Shown in pieces: positions 12,001 to 22,238 of a DNA stretch of 64,000 nucleotides. Origin of the DNA: Paracyclopina nana (lineage: Eukaryota > Arthropoda > Copepoda > Cyclopoida > Cyclopettidae). The notes under the pieces are model-generated. The model was not told where the DNA came from. It made no database searches and saw only the letters and a program-made list of their open reading frames with translations. Position 1 is the stretch's first letter; every line of letters begins with the position of its first letter. The position numbers and the translations under genes are program-made. The stretch spans positions 16,864,001 through 16,928,000 of the forward strand of contig JAGUCH010000001.1 in NCBI GenBank assembly GCA_019096065.1. The letters run 5' to 3'.

Positions 12001-14524
12001 TTTACATTTTAGGTTACCCCCAGGCGATTTGACGAACTTTGAGCGGACGCTGGTTTGAAAGCGAATTGGCGCGCCACCTAGCGGATTTTCGATGCATTTT
12101 CGCGCAAACTCCCTCGTTTCCTCCTCCGAAAAATTAATGCAAAACGGAAGGAAAAGCTGGAGGGGAGCAATGTCTTCCAACGAACTTCTCCTTCCTTTTC
12201 AGGCGAAACTACAGTTGACAACGCACTTCTTAGACACTCAAGTGGAGATTTTAATGGTAGCGATGACACAGTTGTGCATGCCTTTCAAAAGCGAAAAACT
12301 ACATTTTTTTCTTAAAGGGAATAAAAACTGCTTCCCACCTAAATCAAAGTGTGTGTTCTGCTTCACTAAATTTGCAGCTTTTAAACTTGAACTTCATGAA
12401 AGGTAGAAATCATGGGAACGCTCCATGCTCGGTTGCCTCCTTCAGAAAATTCATACACACAGCTAGCCAATAATTAGTCCGTCTCGTCTTTAAAACATGA
12501 ATGCAGAAAGAAAGAAGAAGTGAAAAGGAAATGGGATTTTTTTCTCTCTCTCGCAGATTCCACTAAAGATAAGCTCTTTTTAATCCCCAGAGAAACAGAG
12601 ATTATTTGGACTCCAACTTCCTCTCTGCCAAAATGCTTAAAATAGTGTACTATATATTTTTTGTCCCCTGCCAATTCATCGTTGCATTGTGCAAATTACT
12701 GCCAAGGAATGGACTGCATTTCCATAGCAGAGGATGCAGTTTTCATCGTCCCAAAATTAGATTTCGAACGGTCACTGAAAACGCTATTGAAATTATTGAA
12801 TGCGCGAGTGCTAAAAATAAAACGGCCGTCATAATGGAGCATTATTGCGCGCTCCATGGTGAAATGCAGCAATTAGCCATTAATAGCCTTGCAAATAAGC
12901 CTGCATTGATACCATTTTGAATTGGGAAAATATCGCGTCATAAAGTGGTAATTTATGGCCGCTGAAGAGCAATTTGTCCGGTTTTTGTGCGTTGTAAGAG
13001 TACACTTTTGCCCAATATTGACTCAAACTCGCAACATCTGTGGACTAGAGCAGCGATATGCGTTCGCCATTAGCAGAGCTACAGGAGTTTAAGAAGACCA
13101 CCTGAATTGGAAAAGTTCATTTCCCACGAACGCAAAACTACCCATAAACGCGTTCAAAACAGGCTGTTGCATCACAACAGCGGATGTGGAAAATTAACGC
13201 GTTCCCCCCTTGAAAAATACAACAAAATGCATAAATCACAACTTATGCCTTCAATATAATTCAAGTCTCGATTCTTTTTTGGTTGCCACCAAAATTGATC
13301 AAAGTCAAACTTTTACTCTAAAAAAACCAGGCAAATGATCATTTTGTAGAAAATTAATGGAGAAGGATGCTTTTTTTTTCTTAGGAGATCAAAGGATGTT
13401 CCGCAAATATTACGAGCTCACGGATGTTGCTCTGATTGATGGCCTGACCCCTTCCAATAATAAAAAAGTTTCCGTTGGCGGTGGCCTCAATTTCCCTACG
13501 CGGAGCTGAGCCTTGAGACAAGTATATACTGCAAATAGGAGCGCATAAAAAGCTATAACGAACACGAATAACGCAAAGTAGTAAATGTATAAAAAGGGGT
13601 CTCGAATTTCATTGCCAGGTCCAATATTTTGAAAATGTTGCAATCTATTTGGAAGACGCGAAAAAAATCTTTAGTATTATAGCAGTTCTTGCGTCTCAGC
13701 CTGTATTTAGCTCGCGAGTATCATATGGAGTGAAAACTGAATAGTGCTCCAGCCAAAGTTCATGACACGACCTCAATTTTCCAAAGAAAAGCAGCTACCT
13801 TATCATCTCTCTCACTTTCCAAAACCCCATCGCATATTAGAGTGAAAATGTCATGCAATGAAAAAACCGCGTTTCCTCGCTAGCAATTTGCTTTTCAGCC
13901 CAAGTCCTCCAATAATTGTTGACCAGCCTATTCTAATTGTCAGAGTCAACATTGAACTTGCAATTGACCATATTCTACTGGCCATTCTCCTCATTCATGC
14001 GACGATATCTTTTCACCTTCATTTTCTCCCGTCGTTTCATCGATCACAAATCGCCCATTTTGGGATATATCCCGCATTAAAATCTGCAGAAAAACCGCCG
14101 CACTCCCCGCTGCTGAATATTCTCTTTTTTTCAACAAAGCAATCACAGTTTTGACGTCTGCGCATTGCCAATTTTTTTTAGATCGACTTCTTTATATGCA
14201 ACAGCTTAAACATTGTGTTATATGTACACTGTGGGAACTTTTTTCCTAGGCAATGGCCACCCTGGTATGTTTATCAGCTATGTAGGCAACTTTGTCTGTC
14301 TGTCTTTCTGCCAACTTCCTTTGCCGCAGGCTAAAACTCTGTATTCCCACACCGCAACTCTTGGTTTTCGAATAAGCTGTTCTTCTTCTGCTCTTAAAAA
14401 TATTATGGTGCCAAACATTGATTGCTGCCAGCTTACCTTTTTCCTCAATTCTGATTGCTTTCACTGAAGTCAGGACGGTGAGCAGCCCGATTAAGGCCAC
14501 AATGGTCTCTCTAATTGCACCCAT
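1..14524 (-). CDS. EGFR: Epidermal growth factor receptor tyrosine kinase (3' end cut by window edge)
   Basis: Receptor tyrosine kinase of the plasma membrane that binds EGF-type ligands and signals through Ras/MAPK. I read four coding exons on the minus strand: 14437-14524 (signal peptide [15 protein letters not shown]...), 4030-4365, 2536-2861 and 2339 down to base 1. All junctions are GT-AG and keep frame, giving about 1,029 visible residues. Seen in order: receptor-L domain ([17 protein letters not shown]), furin-like Cys-rich region, second L domain, an enlarged Cys-rich region of about 280 residues, a TM helix near residues 800-826 ([20 protein letters not shown]), and the kinase domain. 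The kinase has a Gly loop GYGAFG, VAIK lysine, catalytic loop HRDLAARN and DFGLAK; the window ends just inside the activation loop. The enlarged Cys-rich region resembles the fifth domain of Drosophila EGFR. The first intron is about 10 kb and contains a second possible first exon. Confidence 0.96.
2981..3252 (+). pseudogene. Frameshifted ORF inside an EGFR intron, possible retrocopy
   Basis: Antisense to EGFR, in its third intron, an ATG opens a frame with a Cys-x2-Cys start ([18 protein letters not shown]) that stops after about 53 codons. An overlapping +1 frame then continues with protein-like composition ([19 protein letters not shown]) to a TAG at 3252. Read together, the two frames look like one small basic protein broken by a frameshift. 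I do not recognise the family. There is no intron, which would suit a processed copy, but no poly(A) tract or target duplication is visible. It could also be chance. Confidence 0.3.
5120..5228 (-). CDS. EGFR: Alternative first coding exon of EGFR
   Basis: An ATG at 5228 opens 36 codons plus one base. They encode a convincing signal peptide ([19 protein letters not shown]) followed by a short hydrophilic stretch, and end at a donor A|GTAAGG. The overhang is one base, the same phase as the distal first exon at 14437-14524, so it can splice to the common exon at 4365 and restore frame (codon ATT, then CIGTNG). The exon lies only about 750 bp from the common exon and is preceded by GC-rich sequence (5380-5520) that could be a promoter. 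Drosophila Egfr is known to use two alternative 5' exons. Splicing here is inferred; no transcript was seen. Confidence 0.75.
7482..8330. repeat. Tandem duplication of a ~404-bp unit plus a partial third copy
   Basis: The sequence starting GCTGACATCAGCTGTTG recurs at about 7488 and 7892, and a shortened version begins at about 8299. The two full copies share long identical runs, for example the stretch around TATGATGTTGTTTATGGC and the one around GGTTGGTCTTTAAAGCGATC. Small indels and substitutions separate them. The period is about 404-407 bp. It lies in the EGFR intron and has no coding potential I can support. Confidence 0.85.
8809..9290. mobile_element. Probable MITE: ~25-bp imperfect terminal inverted repeats 482 bp apart
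   Basis: The left end at 8809 reads GATGGCGCCACTGTAAGGTA followed by GTACAG. The reverse complement of the right end (9267-9290) reads GATGGCGTCTGTTACGTAGT followed by ACAG. With a 2-bp gap, about 21 positions match. The interior is AT-rich with no transposase frame. I could not see a clear target-site duplication, so the exact ends and the superfamily are uncertain. Confidence 0.4.
13410..13643 (-). other. ORF with one hydrophobic segment inside the EGFR intron; unproven
   Basis: A 77-codon frame on the same strand as EGFR encodes one strongly hydrophobic stretch ([20 protein letters not shown]) flanked by polar residues, ending in VSS. It has no ATG in frame: the frame opens at TTG, and an AG (CAAATAG) just before it could be a splice acceptor. 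That would make it a 3' exon of an unknown nested gene or an unused EGFR exon. AT-rich DNA makes hydrophobic frames by chance, so support is weak. Confidence 0.2.
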
Positions 14525-15113
14525 ATTTTTTTAGTCCAAATTCACTTTTTTTTTCAATTCGATGCCATAGTCAAGATATTATCGTAATTAGGCCTCATGA
14601 TGAGTATTCGATGGCTATTTATTATGCGCAGCACTGTTTTCGCAAATAAAAAAATCCTGTGATTGCGTGTGATCCACCAGTGAGCTCCAGGGTCTGCCAT
14701 TGACTGATGCACTCACTGTGTTACACTCAGGTTCTGTGCGCGTTTCCCACGTTGTGCGACGACACACTGTGGAAGAAGGGGACGGAAAACGAACGTCCTG
14801 TGTGCCGAGCTGCTATTACTTAGCTACTTATCTTTATCACTTTTAAAAATTGAGATAAGTCCAGATTAAGGCCTACCAAACTAGTACGCAGTCAAGGTGC
14901 AAAAACACTCAATTTATGGCCTTTTTCTCCAATTTCGCCAGTCATCAACCCCTGCTATGAAAAACTGCAGATTCACTCTAATTTGTAATTCATTATATAG
15001 AGACCCCCCAAAAAAGAAAGAAACACGATGATTAGCAATGTTCATTAGTTCAAGTTAAGTAGATTTTTGGCAAAAGCATATCAATATCACAAATGATATT
15101 TAAAAATGGAATG
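14525..15113. other. EGFR upstream region to metallophosphoesterase 3' end: no gene seen
   Basis: Between the distal EGFR start codon and the end of the next gene lie about 590 bp with no supported coding frame. The part next to EGFR is presumably its 5' UTR and promoter. Confidence 0.6.
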
Positions 15114-16525
15114 TTATACCAATTTGGAGTAGTGAGGGCTGGGCGAAGAATTCCGTCGTTTGGGGGTTGGTATGGAAGGCCGTCGTGACCTTCGGCCTTT
15201 GATGCGGCCAATCAAGGCCAACGTGGAGCTGAGGGCCAAGGCCGCGAGGTAGACATACAACAAGGGGAACCTCGAGGGCAACCAGAGGTTCACGTAGATA
15301 ATTTTCTCCTCGGACGGCACCTCCAGATTAATGGCTGCAAGGCCAAAGGCCATTTCCCTCACACCCATTCTGTAGCTGCACGTGGGCACAATGACCTCGT
15401 GGATGAAGTCGTTGGACTGCACGGTGAGAAACCTCTGGCCGTCGTCCTCATAAGCATACTGGGTGAAGAACGTGATGTTGCCCGCAGAGGCCAGCCTCGA
15501 GGTCATGTTGAGGACCCTCGAGGTCGAGTAATCGAGGCCACGATGGTCGTGGGCGGAGAAAATGACGGAAGGCTTCAGCTTTTTCATGACATCTCGAGAA
15601 AACGACGGATTGGGAGTGGGCAGGATAGGCAGATGGCTGACAACAATTCTGAACTTGGTTTGATCGCTCTTCTCCACATCGATGTTGAGCCAATCCTTGT
15701 CAGGGGACTTGAAAGTCAACAGGTTTGCTGGAATGATTTCGATGAGGGGATGCTTTAAGTCTGACTCCTTATCCAGAGACGTGCTTGAAAATAAGGAGAA
15801 AATGAAACCGCAGCAATAACTATAACTGATGAGAACTTACTCGTAGCGTTGGGACAACTTGTCATCATTCCATTGGAATGTGAACACATCTCGGCTGGGG
15901 AAATGTCTGACAAAGCGCTCGATTTTCTGCTGGGTCACAGGATCAGAGCCTTCTCCCCCAATGTCATTGTCACCAGCCACGTAGACTTTGACAGCCTTCG
16001 TGTCGTAAATGTCTTTGAACCTCTTGGCGTACTCGGCATACTCCTGATCTTGGCACTCTGAGCCTTCGTCAATGAGATCTCCAAGGAAAACAACAACATG
16101 GGGTTGGTACGCATACAGAGCCCATGAAAATGTCTTTGACAAGTACCTGCAGAAATTAGATTCTTCATGAAAAGCTAGATTTCGGTTCTCAGCACTGCCC
16201 ATTCGGCCCGATAGCCGCGCAGCCGGCCCAGACACAGCAACTCCATCTAGCGGAAAAATCACTTTGATTACCTATCACTGTCCCATCGCTTTATGGAGCC
16301 TAAAATTGGAAATTGCGAGTCATGAGCGCCTTGGATTTGAGGGTCTGCCACAAAGAGTATCTTGATGAGGTGTGGAGTGCCCTGGTTGAGCTCCAGATCG
16401 GGCCAAGCAGAGTACGACTTGAGGTACACTATAAGCTCATTGTAGGCCAGTACACTGATGATGATCATGAGACTGAGCCGGTTGTAGTCCAAGACAACCC
16501 TTTGGGACCTGCCTATGCCTGCCAT
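15114..16525 (-). CDS. Cdc1/PGAP5-type metallophosphoesterase, membrane anchored
   Basis: Calcineurin-like phosphoesterase of the MPPE1/PGAP5 and yeast Cdc1/Ted1 type. Those proteins trim ethanolamine phosphate from GPI anchors in the ER/Golgi; the same role here is inferred. Three coding exons, 16272-16525, 15841-16146 and 15114-15783, make 409 residues. An N-terminal TM helix (LSLMIIISVLAYNELIVYL) precedes the metal-site motifs FVADPQ (Asp61), FLGDLIDEG, AGDNDIGGEG, VVSHLP and FSAHDH. A second TM helix (PLLYVYLAALALSSTLALIG) and a short basic tail end the protein. The usual GNHD box reads GDND here, so the canonical Asn-His pair is changed. The closest named orthologue (MPPE1 or another Cdc1-like paralogue) is not certain. 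Confidence 0.85.
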
Positions 16526-17028
16526 AGTTCATGTTTCAGCCATATTTGTATTGATTGCCAAAGCTTGGCTGTCAAGGGAATTTTGTTTTTGTTTTGACTT
16601 CTATCTTCTATAGGACTCATCGTTTCCAGTGTCAAGTCTGGTAGCTCTTTTAAATTGCCAGAAAAAGCCTATTCTTCCAGTTTCTTCTTCAACAAAATAG
16701 AGCTATGCTTAACATTCCGCAGATTGCTAACAAAATTGAAAAAATAGAAGGCAGGGCTAATTTGCCCTAAATCAATGCACTTTCCGAAATGCATTGCTAT
16801 TCCCTTACGTAAAAAAGTAGTTGAAATTAGCCTTGCAAAAATGGCAAATAAAAAAAGACTCCCTCGAGACCAAATGCTGAACGCAAAAGAATAAAATCTT
16901 CAACGGACTTTTAGAGAAGGAGAACATAACCTAGTCGGGGTCTTTATTGTGATCGTTCTTGAATCATTTCTGAATGAAATTATAACCTTACGCACGCTGT
17001 TCACACAGAAGACGACAAAGCAACATTT
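16526..17028. other. Metallophosphoesterase 5' side / COX4 3' side: no gene seen
   Basis: About 500 bp between two genes on the same strand. Minus-strand AATAAA at 16941-16946 is a plausible COX4 polyadenylation signal, about 85 bp beyond its stop codon. Nothing else is supported. Confidence 0.5.
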
Positions 17029-17697
17029 TTACTTCTTCCATTCGTTCTTCTCGTAGTCGTAATTGGACGCCCATCCTTGCACAGGCCTGTTTTCCATGTC
17101 AATATATTTCTGAATGGTGGCCTTAAGATACTCATCGTCAGTGACAGTTTTGGGCAAGTCATCGTAGACTAAGAATAAAAGCATAGGTTAAGGATTTAAT
17201 GATCAAAAGAGCTCTTTCTTACTGAATTTGACAAGGGCGAAAAACATCCAAAGGCCGACTGACACTCCCATTAAGGCCATGCCGAAAATCTTGCCATTTT
17301 CACCGGAGGGAGCGGTGGTTTCGGTAATGGTCTGGGCAAACGACGACCGGTACAAGGCCTTCTTTTCCTCCAGGGTGAGCTTTTTCCAGTCTCCCTTCTC
17401 CTTCTCCCTGAGCTTCAGGATTTCAGGGGTGTCTTCCCTGAACCTGATGGCCGGGAATGGGTAGTGCACATGATCATAGTAAGTCTCCTCGCCGTTGGCC
17501 CCGAAACCGACCACTTCGCGCTTGCCAATGTCCAGCTTCACAGGCTGACGCTGGGCATCTCCGCCGTGTGCGGGTGGATGGTGGCCATGGCCGCCGAACG
17601 CCCTCAAAGTGGTGGAAAAGCCTCTAGCTGAGGAGACGTCAAATTGACGCTTCAAGTTGAGGAGAACGAGGCCCCGACGAAAGTTCCAGCTTGCCAT
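17029..17697 (-). CDS. COX4: Cytochrome c oxidase subunit 4, mitochondrial
   Basis: Nuclear-encoded subunit of respiratory complex IV in the inner mitochondrial membrane. Two coding exons, 17223-17697 and 17029-17168, join in phase to give 204 residues. The N-terminus looks like a mitochondrial presequence (MASWNFRRGLVLLNLKRQF, then a His-rich stretch). The family core reads EKGDWKKLTLEEKKALYR, followed by the single TM helix (MALMGVSVGLWMFFALV). The C-terminus PVQGWASNYDYEKNEWKK is the family's conserved ending. A 5' UTR intron is likely: an acceptor TTCTTTTAG sits 4 bp before the ATG and a donor G|GTAAAA lies at 17763. It is head-to-head with HDAC6. Confidence 0.95.
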
Positions 17698-17764
17698 GGC
17701 GCTAAAAGAAGAGTCGAGGTCAAATGCGGCCTGAACACAAAGGTGACGTAAGTAGCTTTTTACC

Positions 17765-18166
17765 TCACAAATGCGGGAGAAACAATAAAGTGCTTTGGTC
17801 GTGAGCTTAAGATGGCGTCCACGTTCGGTTAAGAGAACTTTTCTCCGCTACCCCTAATCGCTATTGGCTGTATTAAGCATGTCTGTTTTGGATAACGAGA
17901 AGACAGCTGGTTCTGTTTATTGAGCCGATCAAGGTTTTCTCAGGCTTAAATGTTTTCACTTTCACTTTTCAACTGGGAGAACAAAAAATTAAAAAATTCT
18001 TAAAAGTGCTAATCCTAGTCAGCTTTAATTTTTATTTTCGAAAGATGAAGCTGATTTCCAGGCCTGACTGTACTTTAAGCGTACTTCAATTAATAAATGA
18101 CTTGTCTCAACTGGTTTTTTCGATCCCTCATGAAAGCTAGGAATTTCGACCAAAACATTGACAACA
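17765..18166. promoter_or_regulatory. Bidirectional promoter region between COX4 and HDAC6
   Basis: The two divergent start codons are only 469 bp apart. A YY1-like motif AAGATGGCGTCC at 17809-17820 lies near the presumed COX4 first exon; YY1-class sites are common at promoters of nuclear mitochondrial genes. No TATA box is obvious at the expected place. Shared control is inferred from spacing only. Confidence 0.5.
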
Positions 18167-21100
18167 ATGGCCACAACTGATCCGCAAAAGGCTTCGGCTC
18201 ACACTTCTTCGACTCCGCGGTCATCCCTAAGCGCAATTAAGGATGCCGCAAGGAAGAAGAAGCGTGAGAGCAGCTCCTCGGAAATCATGATGGCCGACGA
18301 TCCATTTGCGCCAGCGCTAAACTCCAAGGAGAAGACCAAAGGCCGCACAGGCTTGGTATTTGACGAATTCATGGCTCAGCATGAAAACCCATGGGACGAA
18401 AAGCACGTGGAGTGCCCCAAGCGGCTCCTCAGGGCCAAAGAGCGGTGTGACGAGCTTGGCTTGACGGAAAAGTGCGTCACGATCCCAACGAGAAATGCTT
18501 CTCTTGAGGAGCTCTACACTTGCCACACCACTGAATACATTGACTTGTTGCAAGGTACTCTCCGCATGTATCAATTCCGCTCGCGGATCTAATTTTGCAC
18601 TGCTTTCAGAAATCACAAAAATGCCTGTTGAGCAGGCCAAGAAAAAGTGCATTGAGACCTTCCACTCCGTGTACATGAACGAGAAATCCTTTGACTGCGC
18701 TCTTATGGCAGCTGGCAGCTGCATTGAGCTGACAAAGGCCATCTGCGAGGGCCGAGTGCAGAACGGACTAGCTCTCGTCAGGCCTCCAGGTCACCACGCG
18801 TTAGTGGACGAAGCTTGCGGATTTTGCTTGTGCAACAACGTTGCCATCGCTGCCAAACATGCTCTAAAAGCCAAATTAGCCGAGAGGATCCTCATCGTTG
18901 ACTACGATGTGCATCACGGGCAAGCAACCCAATTTGAGTTCTACGACAACCCAGATGTCCTCTATTTTTCAATCCATCGTTATGAAGATGGATTGTTTTG
19001 GCCCAACCTCCGCGAATCCAATTTCGACTACATCGGTGGGCCCGAAGGCCAGCCTTCCTATGGGAAAAATATCAATGTCCCTCTGAACAAAACCGGCCTC
19101 GGCGATGCTGATTATTTATCCATTTTCCACCAGATTCTTCTGCCAATTGCAACAGAATTTCGCCCCGACCTGATCCTCGTCTCGGCTGGCTATGACGCGG
19201 CCTTTGGCTGTCCAGAGGGCGAAATGAGGGTCAGTCCCGCTACTTACGGCCACATCATCAACAGTCTCATGGCCTTCGCAGAGGGCAAAGTTGGAGTGTT
19301 CTTTGAGGGCGGTTACTTCATTGAAAGCTTGGCCGAAGGCGTGGCCATGACTCTGCGTGCTCTTTTGGGTGAGCCTTGCCTGGCCCTTGGAGCCCTTCCG
19401 GGGCCGGATCAGGCTCTCGTCGAGTCTGTCCTCAACGTTACGGCCTTTCATCGATTTGCGTGGGAGTGCTTGGCTCTGCAAGACGATTTCTCCATCAAGA
19501 CCTACGATGTGCTCACAGAGCTCGACTGCCACGTGCCAGCGATGGTGTACAAAGGCAAAGGCCTCTTCGATGCCACGCGAACTGGAGAGCACTATGCGTT
19601 CCACTCTCAATCCAAGCTTGATTCTCTCAATCAAGAGATGGCTGGCATGCGAACCAAATATGAGGTCAATCTGAAGCGAATGTCATTGGCCGAACGCCTA
19701 GTGGCTCTGGCTTATGACGAGGCCATGATGGTCCATGTCAATGGTGAGGAGCCCAGTCACCCTGAACAGCCACGTAGGATCAAGTGCATTTACGAGAGAC
19801 TTGAAGAGTTCGGCCTGTTGGCCAGAGAGGAGCTGAGCCAAATCGCAACCAGGAAAGCCACCAGTGAAGAGATCACGTTGGTGCACGACGAGAGCCATTT
19901 TGAGGCCATGAAGGCCACCGTGGAGTTGGATCAGCAGGAGCGCTACAAAGTAGCTGAGAAGTTCGACTCGATTTTCCTCAATGAGGCGAGCTTTGATGCC
20001 GCACTCTTGGCTTGCGGAAGTTTACTCGCTGTCGTTGACGCAGTATGTAATGAGGAAGCTACACGTGGCGTAGCTGTCATTCGGCCTCCTGGCCACCACG
20101 CTGAGGCTGACGAGGCTAATGGATTTTGCATTTTCAACAATGTCGCAGTTGCGGCCAAATATGGGCTGGAGATGCACAGCTTGAAACGCATCCTCATCCT
20201 GGATTGGGATGTGCACCACGGGAACGGAATACAGAACATGTTTTACAACGACCCACGTGTGCTCTACATCAGCCTGCATCGCTATGACTGGGGCTCCTTT
20301 TTCCCCGGCAAGGTGGACGCCAACCACGACTTTGTCGGGGCCGGAGCTGGCCAAGGCTTCAACGTGAACATTCCCTGGAATGGCCCCGGCATGGGCGACT
20401 CTGAATACGCACTGGCCTTTTTCGGCCTGGTCCTGCCTGTGGCTTACCAATTCAATCCGGATTTGGTACTTATTTCTGCCGGCTTTGACGCCGCCCGCGG
20501 GGACCCCCTCGGCGGGTGCAAGCTGAGCCCGGAGTTTTATGGCCACATGACCCATCACTTGAAGGCCTTGGCCAACGGGAAGGTCATCGTGGCCTTGGAG
20601 GGGGGCTACAATCTCAACTCGATCAGCTTGGCAATGACCATGGTCACGAAGGCTCTTGTGGGTGATCCTTTGCCCCTGCTGGCTCCCTACAAGAAGCCAG
20701 TGGCCTCTGCAGTCAAGTCTGTGCGATATGCCATCAAGGCCCAGCAGCCTTATTGGTCTTGCCTGAAATATGGCGTGAGGCTGCCCGACGATATTTCCAA
20801 CTTGAAGCACCAAATGTTGTTGAAGGTCGAGGAGTTTATCAAGAGCTCCGGCCATAGCCCTGACTACATCCCTAGTCAATTCGGAGCCTATGCAGCGTCC
20901 TTCAGCGTCGATACTTTGTCAGACATCAGGTAATATTTTGAAATTTGGGAAAACCCATTTGCATCCTGCTCATGATGCTCTTCACATATAGGGGCGTGTA
21001 TAAGAAGGAGGAGACCAATACAGTGGAGTCGAAAGCAATCGAGAGCAAAAACCTGATTTCGAGCCTGGAAAAGCTCAAGCTTACTGGCGAGAGGGGTGAC

Positions 21101-21301
21101 AACACAGGTGACAACTCTGTTGCCACCTCTGAAGCTGTTGCCATTCCCATTTCCACGAGGGACTGCAACGTGTTCATTCCGAATGAGTATGCCTACTGGG
21201 GTGGGCAAAGTCCTGGCACGTTCACCATTTCGGCCTCGTCGATGTCCTCGAGGCCAGTCTCTCACACCACTGACTCAAAGCCCAAGGAAACGAAAGAATG
21301 A
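18167..21301 (+). CDS. HDAC6: Histone deacetylase 6, tandem class IIb deacetylase without a ZnF-UBP tail
   Basis: Zinc-dependent cytoplasmic deacetylase of the HDAC6 type, which acts on tubulin and other proteins. Three coding exons, 18167-18554, 18610-20929 and 20992-21301, give 1,005 residues. I start at the ATG at 18167 (ACAACAATGG); there is no earlier in-frame ATG. Domain 1 has RPPGHHA (about residue 187), DYDVHHGQATQ, IHRYEDG and EGGY. Domain 2 has RPPGHHAEADEANGFC (about 623), DWDVHHGNGIQ, LHRYDWGSFFPG, AGFDAARGDPLGG and EGGYNL. Both keep the zinc ligands and catalytic Tyr, so both may be active. The tail of about 140 residues is Ser/Thr-rich and lacks the Cys/His-rich ubiquitin-binding zinc finger that ends most HDAC6 proteins. 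Confidence 0.95.
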
Positions 21302-21302
21302 A

Positions 21303-21308
21303 AATAAA
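21303..21308 (+). terminator. Polyadenylation signal AATAAA of HDAC6
   Basis: The hexamer begins one base after the HDAC6 stop codon, so the 3' UTR would be very short. It lies upstream of a splice-acceptor-like tract in front of NDUFAF3. Confidence 0.6.
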
Positions 21309-21399
21309 ACTTAACTTTTGTACTGCGCAGCTTTTACTAAAAAAATATACCCCTAACCAAGCTAGAATAACATTATGTACTTTCTTTTTTTCAGCTATA

Positions 21400-22155
21400 A
21401 TGAGGCTGCTCTCATCAAGTCGCCTACTTTCAAGGTCTTTTTCATGCACCAGTAGAAAATTGGATGCGGCCTATGAAGGCCCTGGCAAGACCACTGTGGC
21501 CATTTTGAATGAGGAGAAGGAAGGCCTGCTAATCGATGCTTTTAGCAAGCATGGCTTTGTGCTCAACAATGGCTTCAGGGTGGTTGGGCCCATTGCACTG
21601 TTCCCCGATGCAGTTTTCCAATGGAACATCAAGTCAACTTTGGATGTGACTGAAAAGTCCTTTGCTCTCTTTGAAATGCTCCAGCCCAAGCCTGAAATTG
21701 TGATATTTGGCTATGGCTCCAGAACCAACCACCTTTCTAAGCAGGTCTAGTTTTAAGTCTTATAGAGGTATATTCCCTTATATTCGAAGGCTGTATTGTA
21801 GGGAACGGCTGAGGAAAAACAGTATGTGCAGCAGAGGGACAAAATGATTGCGAGAGTCATGATTAATATGAAGATGCGCAAAATCAACGTGCAATCCTTG
21901 CCAACCGAAGATGCCATTGGGACCTACAACTACTTGTCATTGGAAGGAAGGTTGGTTGGGGCTGCTTTGATTCCTCCGGAAATCATGACCATCATGCCCA
22001 GTTTTGACTCCCAGGCCGATAACTACCTCCAATACAAGGAGTTCGGCGAGACCAACAGTGACTTCTCCAGCATGACCCGCCAAGAGTTGCTGGAATCCAT
22101 TGATCCAGAAATAGTTGGTTATGATCCGAGCAAGAAGACAAAAGATAATAAATAG
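21400..22155 (+). CDS. NDUFAF3: NADH dehydrogenase 1 alpha subcomplex assembly factor 3
   Basis: Mitochondrial assembly factor for respiratory complex I, DUF498/Mth938 family. Two coding exons, 21400-21744 and 21802-22155, give 232 residues. A Ser/Arg-rich presequence (MRLLSSSRLLSRSFSCTSRK) leads into the family fold: FVLNNGFRVVGPIALFPDAV, IVIFGYGSRT, then the second-exon block MRKINVQSLPTEDAIGTYNY and LVGAALIPP. The ATG is only 98 bp after the HDAC6 stop and is preceded five bases upstream by a strong 3' splice-site-like tract (TTTCTTTTTTTCAG). So either a 5' UTR exon lies inside HDAC6 or the message is trans-spliced. Confidence 0.93.
22147..22152 (+). terminator. Polyadenylation signal AATAAA of NDUFAF3, inside its last codons
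   Basis: The last sense codons AAT AAA and the stop TAG spell the hexamer. The transcript can therefore end almost directly after the stop codon. Confidence 0.4.
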
Positions 22156-22170
22156 AGAAAGGAGATGTTT

Positions 22171-22176
22171 TTTATT
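22171..22176 (-). terminator. Polyadenylation signal AATAAA for the Asp-rich gene (minus strand)
   Basis: The minus-strand hexamer lies 63 bp beyond the stop codon of the Asp-rich gene and about 16 bp past the stop codon of convergent NDUFAF3. Confidence 0.5.
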
Positions 22177-22238
22177 GATTTTTCTTAAGTTAGCATGTTA
22201 TAACGATATTTTTCTTGAAAGGAGGTTTTTGTCATCTT

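Larger units (their letters stand above)
5229..14436 (-). other. EGFR first intron (9 kb part): no further confident gene
   Basis: This stretch separates the two candidate EGFR first exons. It is AT-rich with scattered short simple repeats, for example (TGA)n near 9786. It holds a tandem duplication (7482-8330), an inverted-repeat pair (8809-9290) and one membrane-like ORF (13410-13643), each listed separately. Other open frames here are on both strands, lack splice context and have no recognisable domains. Enhancers for EGFR would be expected in such an intron but cannot be seen by eye. Confidence 0.6.

Noticed and set aside
13858-14154. 98-codon plus-strand open frame near the distal EGFR exon
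   Set aside because: Composition follows AT-rich DNA, with no homology or splice signals.
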